From NCBI RefSeq assembly GCF_002879645.1, contig NZ_PNRE01000084.1, positions 1-48,378 on the forward strand: a DNA stretch of 48,378 nt, read 5' to 3'. Positions 26,877-36,527 of the stretch are shown here, in pieces. How positions within the stretch are numbered: position 1 is the stretch's first letter; each line of letters opens with the position of its first letter. The DNA is from Halomonas heilongjiangensis (lineage in GTDB: Bacteria; Pseudomonadota; Gammaproteobacteria; Pseudomonadales; Halomonadaceae). The position numbers and the translations under genes are program-made. A model generated the notes under the pieces. That model worked only from the letters and a program-made list of their open reading frames with translations, was not told where the DNA came from and searched no databases.

Positions 26877-28270
26877 GCGTCGCCCGAGGGGCCTCGGGGC
26901 TTGCGCCGCCTGCGGCGCCGCTTGCGGGGCGCTCCGCTGCCGGCGGGGTCGGCCCCGACCTTGCCCAGCAGGCGGCGCTGCTCGTGCTCGTCGGCCTCCT
27001 GGAAGGCGGTCCACCAGTCGCCGAGATCCGGCTCGAGCTCGCCGGCGGCCTCGCGCAGCAGCAGCAGGTCGTAGGCGGCGCGGAAGCGGGGGTGCTCGCG
27101 GGTCTGGTAGACGCGGCGGCCACGGCGCAGCGGCAGGCGCTGCTGCAGGTCCCAGATGTCACGCATCGGCAGGCTGAAGCGCTTGGGGATCGAGATATGC
27201 TGGAGTTGCCGCGATACCACCTGCTGGGCGGCGGCCTGCAGTGCCGGGATCGGTGGCATGTCGTCGGCTTCCAGGGCCGCCAGGCGGAGTTGCACCGGCC
27301 CCCAGAGCAGGGCGGCGAACAGGAAGGCCGGCGTGACCGGCCGCTCCTCGGCGATGCGGCGGTCGGTGCTCTCGAGGGCCAGCTCGACCAGCCGCTCGGC
27401 CCAGGGCAGTTCGGCCATGGCCTCGTCGGCCTCGGGGAACAGCATGGCGAACAGGTCGTAATGGCGCAGCAGGTGGAAGGTGTCGAGGCCATGACCGCCC
27501 ATGAACAGCTTGAGTATCTCGTCGAACAGCCGGGCGGGGGGGATCTGCAGCAGCAGCGAGGCGTGTTCGCGGATCGGCGCCTCGGTGGCCGGGTCCAGGC
27601 GGAACTCGAGCTTGCCGGCGAAGCGCACCGCGCGCAGCATGCGCACCGGATCTTCCCGATAGCGGGTGGCCGGGTCGCCGATCAGGCGCAGGGTGCGTGC
27701 CTCGATGTCACGTACGCCGTCGGCGAAGTCATGGATCGAGAAGTCGGCGATGCTGTAGTAGAGGGCGTTGACGGTGAAGTCGCGCCGCAGGGCGTCCTCC
27801 TGGATGTTGCCCCAGACATTGTCGCGCAGCAGCAGGCCGTCGTCGGACTGCTGGGCGATATGGTCGCCGTGATCGTCGCCCGGCTTGCCGCGGAAGGTGG
27901 TGACCTCGATCACCTCGCGACCGAAGCGCACGTGCACGATGCGAAAGCGCCGGCCGATGATCCGCGAGTTGCGGAACAGCTCCTTGACCTGCTCCGGGGT
28001 GGCGTCGGTCGCCACGTCGAAGTCCTTGGGCATGCGTCCGAGCAGCGAGTCGCGGATGCAGCCGCCGACCAGGTAGGCCTCGAAGCCGGCGTTGTGGAGG
28101 CGATAGAGGACCTTGAGCGCCCCATCGCTGAAGTGCTGGCGCGATACCGGGTGCTCCTGGCGCGGAATGATGCGTAGCCCGGTGCTGCCGCCGGGCGCAT
28201 CCTGGGGGCCGAGCAGCGCTTTCAGGTGCTCGCCCGGGCTCTGCAGAAAGCGGGTAAATCCTTTGAACAT
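26873..28270 (-). CDS. pcnB: Poly(A) polymerase I
   Basis: Adds poly(A) tails that target RNA for decay. 465 aa. The nucleotidyltransferase core has LVGGCIRDSLLG (GG at 69-70) and catalytic Asp83/Asp85 in KDFDVATDA. RRDFTVNALYY and RYREDPVRMLRAVRFAGKL follow. The C-terminus is a very basic tail (KRRRRRRKPRG). The ATG at 28270 is chosen because a promoter at 28308-28335 would start transcription downstream of the alternative GTG at 28321. In pseudomonads pcnB also follows cbrB and crcZ. Confidence 0.96.
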   Translation of the reverse strand: MFKGFTRFLQSPGEHLKALLGPQDAPGGSTGLRIIPRQEHPVSRQHFSDGALKVLYRLHNAGFEAYLVGGCIRDSLLGRMPKDFDVATDATPEQVKELFRNSRIIGRRFRIVHVRFGREVIEVTTFRGKPGDDHGDHIAQQSDDGLLLRDNVWGNIQEDALRRDFTVNALYYSIADFSIHDFADGVRDIEARTLRLIGDPATRYREDPVRMLRAVRFAGKLEFRLDPATEAPIREHASLLLQIPPARLFDEILKLFMGGHGLDTFHLLRHYDLFAMLFPEADEAMAELPWAERLVELALESTDRRIAEERPVTPAFLFAALLWGPVQLRLAALEADDMPPIPALQAAAQQVVSRQLQHISIPKRFSLPMRDIWDLQQRLPLRRGRRVYQTREHPRFRAAYDLLLLREAAGELEPDLGDWWTAFQEADEHEQRRLLGKVGADPAGSGAPRKRRRRRRKPRGPSGDA

Positions 28271-28307
28271 GCGGCGATATCGACTCGCGGGGGTACGAAA
28301 AGCGTTG

Positions 28308-28335
28308 AGTGTAGCCGACACCCGACACCTTGCAA
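28308..28335 (-). promoter_or_regulatory. Sigma-70 promoter for pcnB
   Basis: On the minus strand TTGCAA (28330-28335), a 16-bp spacer and TACACT (28308-28313). The predicted start, about 28301, is 30 nt before the pcnB ATG at 28270. It lies downstream of the CrcZ-like RNA's terminator, so pcnB has independent transcription. Confidence 0.65.
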
Positions 28336-28394
28336 AGCATCGGGGGACCAGAACTCGCGGATGGCGCGGGAGAAGTGGCGACGGAAGGGTGACA

Positions 28395-28424
28395 AAAGCA
28401 GAAAGGGGGGCCAGCTGGCCCCCC
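28395..28424 (-). terminator. Terminator of the CrcZ-like RNA
   Basis: A perfect 20-bp palindrome (28405-28424, GGGGGGCCAG/CTGGCCCCCC) is followed on the minus strand by TTTCTGCTTTTGTC. Nothing protein-coding ends here, so it terminates an untranslated transcript coming from the cbrB side. Confidence 0.8.
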
Positions 28425-28903
28425 TGTCAAGCAATTTTGCAGCGTCCGTGCTGCTGGTTCTTCTTCGTGATGGCGCATCGCCTTGAATACGCACCACAGT
28501 CACCAAGGAGAATTTCAGGCAAGCAGTGTTGTTGTCCTTGTTGACGCTCCTGAGGGCGACCACCTCGTATTCAAAACAATAATCCAACCACGACGGCATG
28601 GAGATATGCCTCCCCCCGGCTTGTTGGTGTTGTTGCCGGGAGTGCACCTTGACGACCGTTGTTCTTGTTGGCGGTCGTAATCTGATGCGTCGCGTCCTGA
28701 TGGCTCCGGTGCTTCGAGCGTCTTGTTCTTGTTGACCCGAAGGGCTCACGCGTGACCGTCTTGCTGTTGTTGTCGCCGGTCGTCGCGTCTGCAGCATCTC
28801 TGGCCCGAGGGTGTTGTTCTTGTTGGCGGGTCAGGCCCGTCACCGCGTCTCTGCCCTGTTGTTGTTGTTGGCAGTGGGTGACATCCGGATTTGTTTTTCT
28901 TGC
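28395..28903 (-). ncRNA. crcZ: CrcZ-like small RNA (Hfq/Crc-sequestering RNA of the CbrAB system)
   Basis: About 509 nt between a sigma-54 promoter and a strong terminator, located between cbrB and pcnB exactly as crcZ is in Pseudomonas. On the minus strand it holds six strict AAnAAnAA motifs (complements at 28458-28465, 28659-28669, 28723-28733, 28814-28824, 28859-28869, 28891-28901) and three near matches (28529-28543, 28621-28634, 28761-28772). Six inverted repeats place these motifs in loops. In Pseudomonas, CbrB activates CrcZ, whose CA motifs titrate Hfq/Crc and relieve catabolite repression. No ORF here resembles a protein. It is longer than the roughly 400-nt Pseudomonas RNA. Identification rests on synteny, promoter and motifs, not on overall sequence similarity. 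Confidence 0.85.
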
Positions 28904-28913
28904 CCTATATGAT

Positions 28914-28929
28914 AGCAGGTCTCATGCCA
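28914..28929 (-). promoter_or_regulatory. Sigma-54 promoter of the CrcZ-like RNA
   Basis: On the minus strand TGGCATGAGACCTGCT matches TGGCACGNNNNTTGCW at all but two positions; GG and GC have the required spacing. The expected start is near 28903. An enhancer-binding regulator with a GAFTGA loop, CbrB, is encoded immediately upstream. Confidence 0.8.
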
Positions 28930-28957
28930 TGTCATTTTTACCCATTTAAAATCATGG

Positions 28958-29054
28958 TGTTACTGATGGTTGATCGATTGGGGGCAGAGAGGGGGGGCGG
29001 GAGTGTTACCGGTCTGGCCCCTTCGTGGGGCACTTCCTGGGTGGGAAGGTAACA
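28958..29054 (-). promoter_or_regulatory. Candidate CbrB upstream activating half-sites
   Basis: TGTTAC at 28958-28963 and 29004-29009 and GTAACA at 29049-29054 lie about 55, 100 and 146 bp upstream of the predicted RNA start, at nearly constant 45-46 bp steps. The Pseudomonas CbrB site is recalled as TGTTAC-N14-GTAACA; the halves match but the N14 spacing does not, so binding is an inference. Confidence 0.5.
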
Positions 29055-29083
29055 AGTGGTGCAGCGGCGAGCCGCTGGAGGGA

Positions 29084-29102
29084 AAAGACACGCCCGCGGC
29101 GT
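29084..29102 (-). terminator. Possible cbrB terminator
   Basis: On the minus strand a 5-bp ACGCC/GGCGT stem with a 3-nt loop is followed by GTCTTTTCC. A further inverted repeat GGCACGG/CCGTGCC spans 29145-29165, right after the cbrB stop. Stems are short, so termination is uncertain. Confidence 0.35.
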
Positions 29103-29169
29103 CGGTCGCGGGCACTAGAACCTTGGTCTAAGTCGTCGGGGCACGGCACGGAGGAGGGCCGTGCCTGGC

Positions 29170-30526
<1,357 letters not shown>

Positions 30527-30549
<23 letters not shown>

Positions 30550-33487
30550 CGGGGCTTTCACCATCCTGTCGGTTGAGGGGCAGCCAGAGGCTGATGCGGG
30601 TGCCGCAGGGCTGTCCGGGCGGCGGGGAGTCGATATCGATCTGCCCGCGATGCTCGGCGATGATGCTATAGACCAGTGGCAGGCCGAGCCCCGTTCCCTC
30701 ACCGGGCGGCTTGGTGGTGGTGAACGGCTCGAACAGGTGGTCGCGGACGCGCTCGTCGATGCCGTGGCCCTCGTCGGTCACGGTGACCAGCAGCCACTCC
30801 CCTTCCGGGGTCGCGTCGACGACCACCCGGCCGCCCGGCTCGCTGGCATCGCGTGCGTTGCCGAGCAGGTTGATCATCACCTGCAGGAGCCGCTGGGCGT
30901 CGCCCTGGACCACCAGGTCGGGGGGGCAGAGATTGTGATAGTCCACATCCTCCCCCGAGCGGGCCAGGTGGATCAAGTGCAGCGCCTCGTCGGTGACGGT
31001 GGCCATCGACACCGGGGCGAAGGCCTGGCCCGCCACATGGCGGCCACCATGGGCGAAACCGACCAGCGAGGAGACGATACGCGAGACCCGGTCGGTGAGC
31101 TGCTGGATCTGCCCGGCGGTCTCGAGCAGCTGGGGATCATCGGTGTCGTAGCGCAGGTTCTGGGCCAGCGAGGAGATGCCGGTGATGGGGTTGCCGATCT
31201 CGTGGGCCACGCCGGCGGCCAACTGGCCGATCGAGGCCAGCCTGGCGGCATGCACCAGCTCGTCCTCCAGCCACTTCATCTCGCTGTGGTCCTCGATCAG
31301 GATCACCTTGCCGCCGCGCTCGTCGTCATCGTCCTCGAGCTCGGCCTTGTGCAGCGTCAGATAGCGCAGGCCGCCTTCCAGTTCCACCGGCTGCTTGTAG
31401 AGGTGGCTGTGGGGCTCGGCGAGGATGCGCCCGAGCAGCTCGTCCCAGGGAGCGGGGAGGCTGTCGCGACGCGCGCCGATCACGCTCTCGCCGGGGATGC
31501 CGGTGAGCGTGGAGAGGGCGTCGTTCCACATCAGCAGCTCCCCGTCGTCGCCGAAGGCGCAGAGCCCCACGGGCAGGCGCGTCAGGGTGCGCCGGTGGTA
31601 GCGGCGCAGGCCGTCGAGCTCCCGGGCCAGGCCGGTCAGGCGGGTACGGTAGGCTTCCAGGCGGCTCTCGACGAAGTGGATGTCCTCGGTGGCGTCGCCG
31701 CCATCCTGGCGATAGGGCAGGTAGCGGTCGACGATGTCCTGGGCCACCGACGGGCCCATCAAGCCGGACAGGTTGGCCTGGATGCGGTCGCGCAGGCGGC
31801 GCAGCGCGTAGGGGCGGCTCTCCAGCGGCGAGAGATGCAGCGCCGCCAGGGCGCGGTCGACCTCGCGCGAGGCGACGTCTTCGCCCAGGGCGCGGGCCAG
31901 GTAGTGCTTGAACTCCTCGCCGTTGGTGGCCTCCAGCGGCAGCCGCTTGGGCCGGATCACCGCGTCCACCGAGCAGGCCTCGGCGGCGGCCCGCTCCCCC
32001 GGTGAGGTCCGGGTGGCCAGCGAGACCAGGATCAGGATCAGGATGTTGGTGGCCAGCGACACCAGGGTGACGATGTACCACACCGGCTCGCCGGTGAGCC
32101 CCTCGAGCCCCGGAGGGAGCAGTACCAGGGCCGGCAGGCCGGTGAGCAGCGGGGGCCACAGGCCGGCCAGCCAGATCAGGGTGCCGGCGACGAGGCCCGA
32201 CACCATCCCCTTGCGATTGGCCCCGGGCCAGTAGAGCAGCGCCAGCATGCCCGGCAGGCACTGGGCCATGCCGATGAAGGCGGCCAGGCCCAGGGTGGTG
32301 AGGTCGTGGTGCACCCCCACGGTGCGATAGAAGAGCCAGCCACCGAGGATCACCGCACCGATCAGCGCCCGGCGCAGCCAGCGCAGCCAGCGGTAGAGGT
32401 CGGGTTGGTCGACCGGCGGGTGGGCCACCAGTACCAGGTGATTGAGGATCATCCCCGACAGCGCCAGGGAGATGATGATCATGGTGCCGCTGGCCGCTGC
32501 CAGGCCGGCGATGAAGGCCAGGGCGCCGACCCACCAGGACTCCGAGAGGGCGAAGGCCAGGTAGGCCGCCCCGCCCCCCGTGGCCTCTGCCCCGACCCGC
32601 TGGGCGCCCCACAGGATCAGCGGCACCGGCAGTGCCATCAGCAGCAGGAACAGCGGCAGTGTCCAGGCGGCCTGGAGCAGGGTGCGTCGGGAGAGGGTCT
32701 CGGCGAAGGTGATATGGAACATGTGCGGCATCAGGAAGGCCGCGGCGAAGAACAGCAGCAACAGGGTGCGCCACTGGGCCGGGTCGAGGTGCTCGACGCC
32801 GGCCTGGGCCGCACGACCGGGGCCATCCAGCCAGGCCTGGAGGTCGGCGGGACCGTCGAAGACGACGAACAGGGCGAAGGCGCCCAGTGCCAGCATGGCG
32901 CCGAGCTTGACCGCCGACGCCAGCGCGATGGTGACGAGCAGGGTGTCGTGGCGGGCGTGCAGCCGGGTGTGGCGGGCGCCGAAGAGGATCGTGAACAGGG
33001 CGATCAGCCCGCAGAAGACCAGGGCCAGCAGCGACGGCGAGGCGGCGCCGGTCACCAGGAAGATGGCGTCGCCCATGGTCTGTACCTGGAGGGCCAGCAG
33101 CGGTATCACCGCCAGCAGGCTGACCAGGGTGACCAGGGTGCCGACCCAGCGTGACCGGAAGCGGAAGGCGAAGAGGTCGGCGAGCGAGGAGAGCTGGTAG
33201 GTGCGGCTCAGGCGCTGGATCGGTACCAGCAGCACCGGGGCGAGCAGGAAGGCGCCGGCCACCCCGAGGTAGTAGGCCAGGTAGCCGAACCCGGCATTGC
33301 TGGCCAGCTCCAGGCTGCCGTAGATCGCCCAGGCACTGGCGTAGACACCCAGCGCCAGGGTATAGACCGCCGGGTGGCGGGCGATGCGCGAGGGTATCCA
33401 GCCACGCTCCACCGCCAGGGCACAGAGGAACAGCAGCAGCAGGTAGCCGGTTCCCAGCGCCAGGACACTGGCCAGGCTGGCGCTCAT
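30527..33487 (-). CDS. cbrA: Sensor histidine kinase CbrA (SLC5 transporter-kinase fusion)
   Basis: Membrane sensor of the CbrAB system. 986 aa. An N-terminal sodium/solute symporter (SSS/SLC5) domain with about 13 hydrophobic segments covers about 1-500. A cytoplasmic linker (STAC-like) follows at about 510-610, a PAS domain at about 630-740, HisKA with His762 in [14 protein letters not shown], and HATPase with [10 protein letters not shown] and [12 protein letters not shown]. Length and order match Pseudomonas CbrA. GAGGAG lies before the ATG. It is transcribed with cbrX upstream and cbrB downstream. In the Pseudomonas protein the transporter domain carries histidine; that is not tested here. 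Confidence 0.95.
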
Positions 33488-33523
33488 CGGCGCTCCTCGT
33501 CGCCCGGGCTCGTCGGTCGCCTG

Positions 33524-33700
33524 TCAGCGCTCATCGAGTTTCCTCTTCTGTTCCAGCCACACTGTCAGGGCGATCAGCACTCCCCAGATGAGGAAGGGAC
33601 GGTACCAGGCCACCCCGGGGTTGGCCCAGCCGCTCATCAGTAGCGGCGAGAGCAGGTAGCCGCCGAAGACCAGGAAGAGCATGAGGCGATAGACGTACAC
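33524..33700 (-). CDS. cbrX: CbrX-like small membrane protein upstream of CbrA
   Basis: 58 aa from a GTG at 33700 with GAGGAG before it. Two hydrophobic segments (about 6-22 and 36-49) and a basic/acidic end (EQKRKLDER). It lies 13 nt after gluQ and 36 nt before cbrA. Pseudomonas has a small ORF, cbrX, at this place that is translationally linked to cbrA. Synteny and size support the name; biochemical function is unknown. Confidence 0.75.
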   Translation of the reverse strand: MYVYRLMLFLVFGGYLLSPLLMSGWANPGVAWYRPFLIWGVLIALTVWLEQKRKLDER

Positions 33701-33713
33701 GGTGCGCTCCTCT

Positions 33714-34607
33714 TCAGTGGCTGGCCACGGTGGCCGAACGCTCGGGGTGGGGGTGGATCCGGCCGACGTCCCACGCCGTGATCGCCCGGGCGAGTTGCTC
33801 GGCCACCGGGGCCGTGGCGAGTTCCGCCGGCGGACGCTGGTCGAGCGCCACCAGTGCCCGGTGCAGCAGTGGCCGTACCGCGTCGTCGTCCAGTGGCAGC
33901 GGCGGGGCCAGGTTCTGCTTGGAGAGCTTCTGGCCGTCGCCGCCCATGACCAGTGGCAGGTGCAGGTAGCGCGGTTCGGGCAGGTCGAGGCCGTGCTGCA
34001 GCTGGCGCTGCCAGGGGGTATTGTCGAGCAGGTCGAAACCGCGGACCACGTCGGTGATGCCCTGGTCGGCGTCGTCCACCACCACGGCGAGCTGATAGGC
34101 CCAGAGGTCGTCCCTGCGCCTGAGTATCACATCGCCGAGCGTAGCCGGGTCGACGTGCTGCTCGCCGAACAGCCGGTCGTGCCAGGCGACCGGGCGCAGG
34201 CCGAGGTCGCTGCGCAGCCGCCAGGCCATCGGCTGGCCGGGCTCGCGCAGGCCCTCGCGGCACCAGCCGGGATAGATCGGGTGGTCGCGCCACTGCTTGC
34301 GTGAGCAGCTGCAGGGGTAGGCCAAGCCCCGCTCGACCAGGGTGTCCAGCGCCGCCTGATAGGCCGCATCGCGCTCGTGCTGCCAGTGGATCGGTCCGTC
34401 CCACTCCAGGCCGAAGGCCTCGAGCTGGCGCAGGATGGCCTCGGCGGCACCCGGCGGGCAGCGCGGCGGGTCGATGTCCTCGATGCGCAGCCGCCACTCG
34501 CCCCCGGCCCGGCGGGCATCGAGAAAGCTCGCCAGCGCCGCCACCAGTGAGCCGAAGTGCAGCGGCCCCGAGGGGGTCGGTGCGAAGCGGCCGCGGTAGT
34601 GGCTCAT
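33714..34607 (-). CDS. gluQ: Glutamyl-Q tRNA(Asp) synthetase
   Basis: Truncated GluRS-like enzyme that glutamylates queuosine in tRNA-Asp. 297 aa, without an anticodon-binding domain. HFGS at 17-20 is the HIGH equivalent and KLSKQ at 227-231 the KMSKS equivalent. Zinc-type ligands are C99, C101, Y112 and C116. The dksA-gluQ pair is common in gammaproteobacteria; a terminator-like hairpin separates them here. Leads into cbrX-cbrA-cbrB. Confidence 0.96.
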   Translation of the reverse strand: MSHYRGRFAPTPSGPLHFGSLVAALASFLDARRAGGEWRLRIEDIDPPRCPPGAAEAILRQLEAFGLEWDGPIHWQHERDAAYQAALDTLVERGLAYPCSCSRKQWRDHPIYPGWCREGLREPGQPMAWRLRSDLGLRPVAWHDRLFGEQHVDPATLGDVILRRRDDLWAYQLAVVVDDADQGITDVVRGFDLLDNTPWQRQLQHGLDLPEPRYLHLPLVMGGDGQKLSKQNLAPPLPLDDDAVRPLLHRALVALDQRPPAELATAPVAEQLARAITAWDVGRIHPHPERSATVASH

Positions 34608-34637
34608 GACTGGCTCCGCCGGTGGGCGTCAGACATG

Positions 34638-34661
34638 CAAACGGGCACCCAGGGGTGCCCG
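34638..34661 (-). terminator. Hairpin between dksA and gluQ
   Basis: GGGCACCC/GGGTGCCC arms (34643-34650 and 34653-34660) with a 2-nt loop, followed on the minus strand by GTTTGC. Could reduce gluQ expression relative to dksA. Confidence 0.65.
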
Positions 34662-34697
34662 TCGCGACGTTGCTGCAAGGCGATCGGCATGGCCGGC

Positions 34698-35135
34698 TCA
34701 GCCGCCCAGCTGCTTTTCCTTGAGCTCGGCGAGCGTCTTGCAGTCGACGCACAGGGTGGCGGTCGGACGCGCTTCCAGCCGGCGGATGCCGATCTCGACG
34801 CCACAGGCCTCACAGAAGCCGTAGTCGTCCTCGTCGATCTTCTCGAGGGTCTCGTTGATCTTCTTGAGCAGCTTGCGCTCACGGTCGCGGGTGCGCAGCT
34901 CCAGGCTGAAGCCCTCCTCCTGGGTGGCGCGGTCGGCCGGATCGGCGTAGTTGTTGGCCTCTTCCTGCAGGTGGCGCACGGTGCGATCCACCTCTTCCAT
35001 CAGCTCCTGTTTCCAGCCCAGCAGGATCTGTCGGAAGTGCTCCAGCTGCTGTTCGTTCATGTACTCTTCACCCGCGGCCGGCTCGTACGGGGTGAATTTC
35101 TTGGGAGCTTCCGTCTTCTTTTCTGCTACTGGCAT
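34698..35135 (-). CDS. dksA: RNA polymerase-binding transcription factor DksA
   Basis: Binds the RNA polymerase secondary channel and with ppGpp regulates rRNA and amino-acid genes. 145 aa. A coiled coil of about 30-105 carries the tip motif DPADRA (65-70). A four-Cys zinc finger uses Cys108, Cys111, Cys129 and Cys132. The N-terminal 20 residues are a variable Lys/Pro-rich leader. Divergent from the aminotransferase gene. Confidence 0.97.
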   Translation of the reverse strand: MPVAEKKTEAPKKFTPYEPAAGEEYMNEQQLEHFRQILLGWKQELMEEVDRTVRHLQEEANNYADPADRATQEEGFSLELRTRDRERKLLKKINETLEKIDEDDYGFCEACGVEIGIRRLEARPTATLCVDCKTLAELKEKQLGG

Positions 35136-35361
35136 GGGACTGCCTCGTTACTGTGGTGACTGCTGATCAATACCCGCCATGGTGCAAGGTATCTCACGCC
35201 AAAAGGATGCTTGTTTAGCGGAAAAACGCAGGCTTTGCAACTCCCCTGGCTGCCCGATCTGCGCGGGTGCAACGAAAGTCGGTACAATGTCCCCGTTGGA
35301 CCGCGTGGCGACGAAAGAATGCCCGTTCCGGTCGATCATCGCACAGGCACAGGAGCCAGTC

Positions 35362-36522
35362 ATGTCATGGAATTCGCGTGTCGAGCGGGTCGCCCCCTTC
35401 CGGGTCATGAGCCTGCTGGAGGCCGCCCAGGCCCGGGAGGCGGTCGGACACGATGTGATCCACCTGGAAGTGGGCGAGCCCGACTTCGCAACCCCCGCAC
35501 CGGTGGTGGCCGCTGGCCAGGCGGCATTGACGGCGGGGCACACCCGCTATACGCCGGCGGCAGGGCTGCCGGCGCTGCGCGAGGCCATCGCCGGCCACTA
35601 TAGCAAGCATTTCGGCGCCGAGGTCGATCCCGCGCGGGTCCTGATCACCCCGGGGGCGTCGGGGGCGTTGCTGCTGGCCAGCCAGCTGCTGGTCGGCCCC
35701 GGCGACAGGGTGTTGATGGCCGACCCCAACTATCCCTGCAACCGCCACTTCATGGCCCTGGCCGGCGCCGAGGTGGACGCCGTGCCGGTAGGCACCGAGA
35801 GCGGTTGGCAGCTCGACGCGGAGCTGGTCGCCCGCCATTGGCGCGACGATACCCGCCTGGCGATGCTCGCCAGTCCCTCCAACCCCACCGGCCATATGCT
35901 TGATGCCGAGCAACTGGCGGGGGTGGCCGCTGCCGTGGCGGCGCGCGGGGGGCAACTGCTGGTCGACGAGATCTATCAGGGCCTCTGCTATGACCTGGAA
36001 CCGCTGTCGGTGGCGTCGATCACCCCGGACGCCTTCGTGGTCAACAGCTTCTCCAAGTATTTCGGCATGACCGGCTGGCGCCTGGGCTGGCTGCTGGCCC
36101 CCGCTGACGCGGTGGAGCCATTGACCCGACTGGCCCAGAACGTCTTCCTGGCGGCGCCCACGCCGGCCCAGCATGCGGCCCTGGCCGCCTTCACGCCCGA
36201 GTGCCGCGAGATCCTCGAGGCGCGGCGCGTCGAGCTCGGCCGCCGCCGCGATGCCCTGCTGGCCGGGCTCGCGCGGCTCGGGCTGGCGCCGTCGCTGCCG
36301 CCCCAGGGGGCCTTCTACCTGTGGCTCGACATCTCGCGCTACAGCGACGACAGCCAGGCCTTCTGCCGGCGGCTGCTCGAGGAGGAGAACGTCGCCATCA
36401 CCCCGGGCATCGACTTCGCCCTCGCCGGTGGCGAGCATCACGTGCGCATCGCCTTCACCACCGGCATCGCGCGCCTGGAGGAGGCGGTGAGCCGGCTCGA
36501 ACGCTTCCTGGCAAGGGGCTAG
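35362..36522 (+). CDS. PLP-dependent aminotransferase, class I/II
   Basis: 386 aa fold-type I aminotransferase of the aspartate/alanine aminotransferase superfamily. It has LEVGEPDFATPAPV, PSNPTG, DEIYQGL and the PLP Lys232 in NSFSKYFGMTGWRLGW. The C-terminus has VRIAFTTGIARLEEAV. The ATG at 35362 follows AGGAG at 35351-35355; a longer frame from 35179 is upstream noise. The amino donor cannot be told from sequence. A TACAAT at 35283-35288 may be its -10 but lacks a clear -35. sfsA starts 5 nt downstream. Confidence 0.93.
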   Translation: MSWNSRVERVAPFRVMSLLEAAQAREAVGHDVIHLEVGEPDFATPAPVVAAGQAALTAGHTRYTPAAGLPALREAIAGHYSKHFGAEVDPARVLITPGASGALLLASQLLVGPGDRVLMADPNYPCNRHFMALAGAEVDAVPVGTESGWQLDAELVARHWRDDTRLAMLASPSNPTGHMLDAEQLAGVAAAVAARGGQLLVDEIYQGLCYDLEPLSVASITPDAFVVNSFSKYFGMTGWRLGWLLAPADAVEPLTRLAQNVFLAAPTPAQHAALAAFTPECREILEARRVELGRRRDALLAGLARLGLAPSLPPQGAFYLWLDISRYSDDSQAFCRRLLEEENVAITPGIDFALAGGEHHVRIAFTTGIARLEEAVSRLERFLARG

Positions 36523-36527
36523 ACGGC

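Noticed and set aside
28222..28843. Several open frames on both strands between pcnB and cbrB
   Set aside because: They are rich in repeated Thr/Arg/Asn or Leu codons created by the A-rich/T-rich motifs, lack ribosome binding sites and family similarity, and cross the promoter and terminator of the CrcZ-like RNA.
28458..28901. Regularly recurring TTGTTCTTGTTG words as a CRISPR array or microsatellite
   Set aside because: Spacing is irregular, the repeated word is only about 11 nt, and the flanks form distinct stems. Position and promoter fit a CrcZ-type RNA much better.
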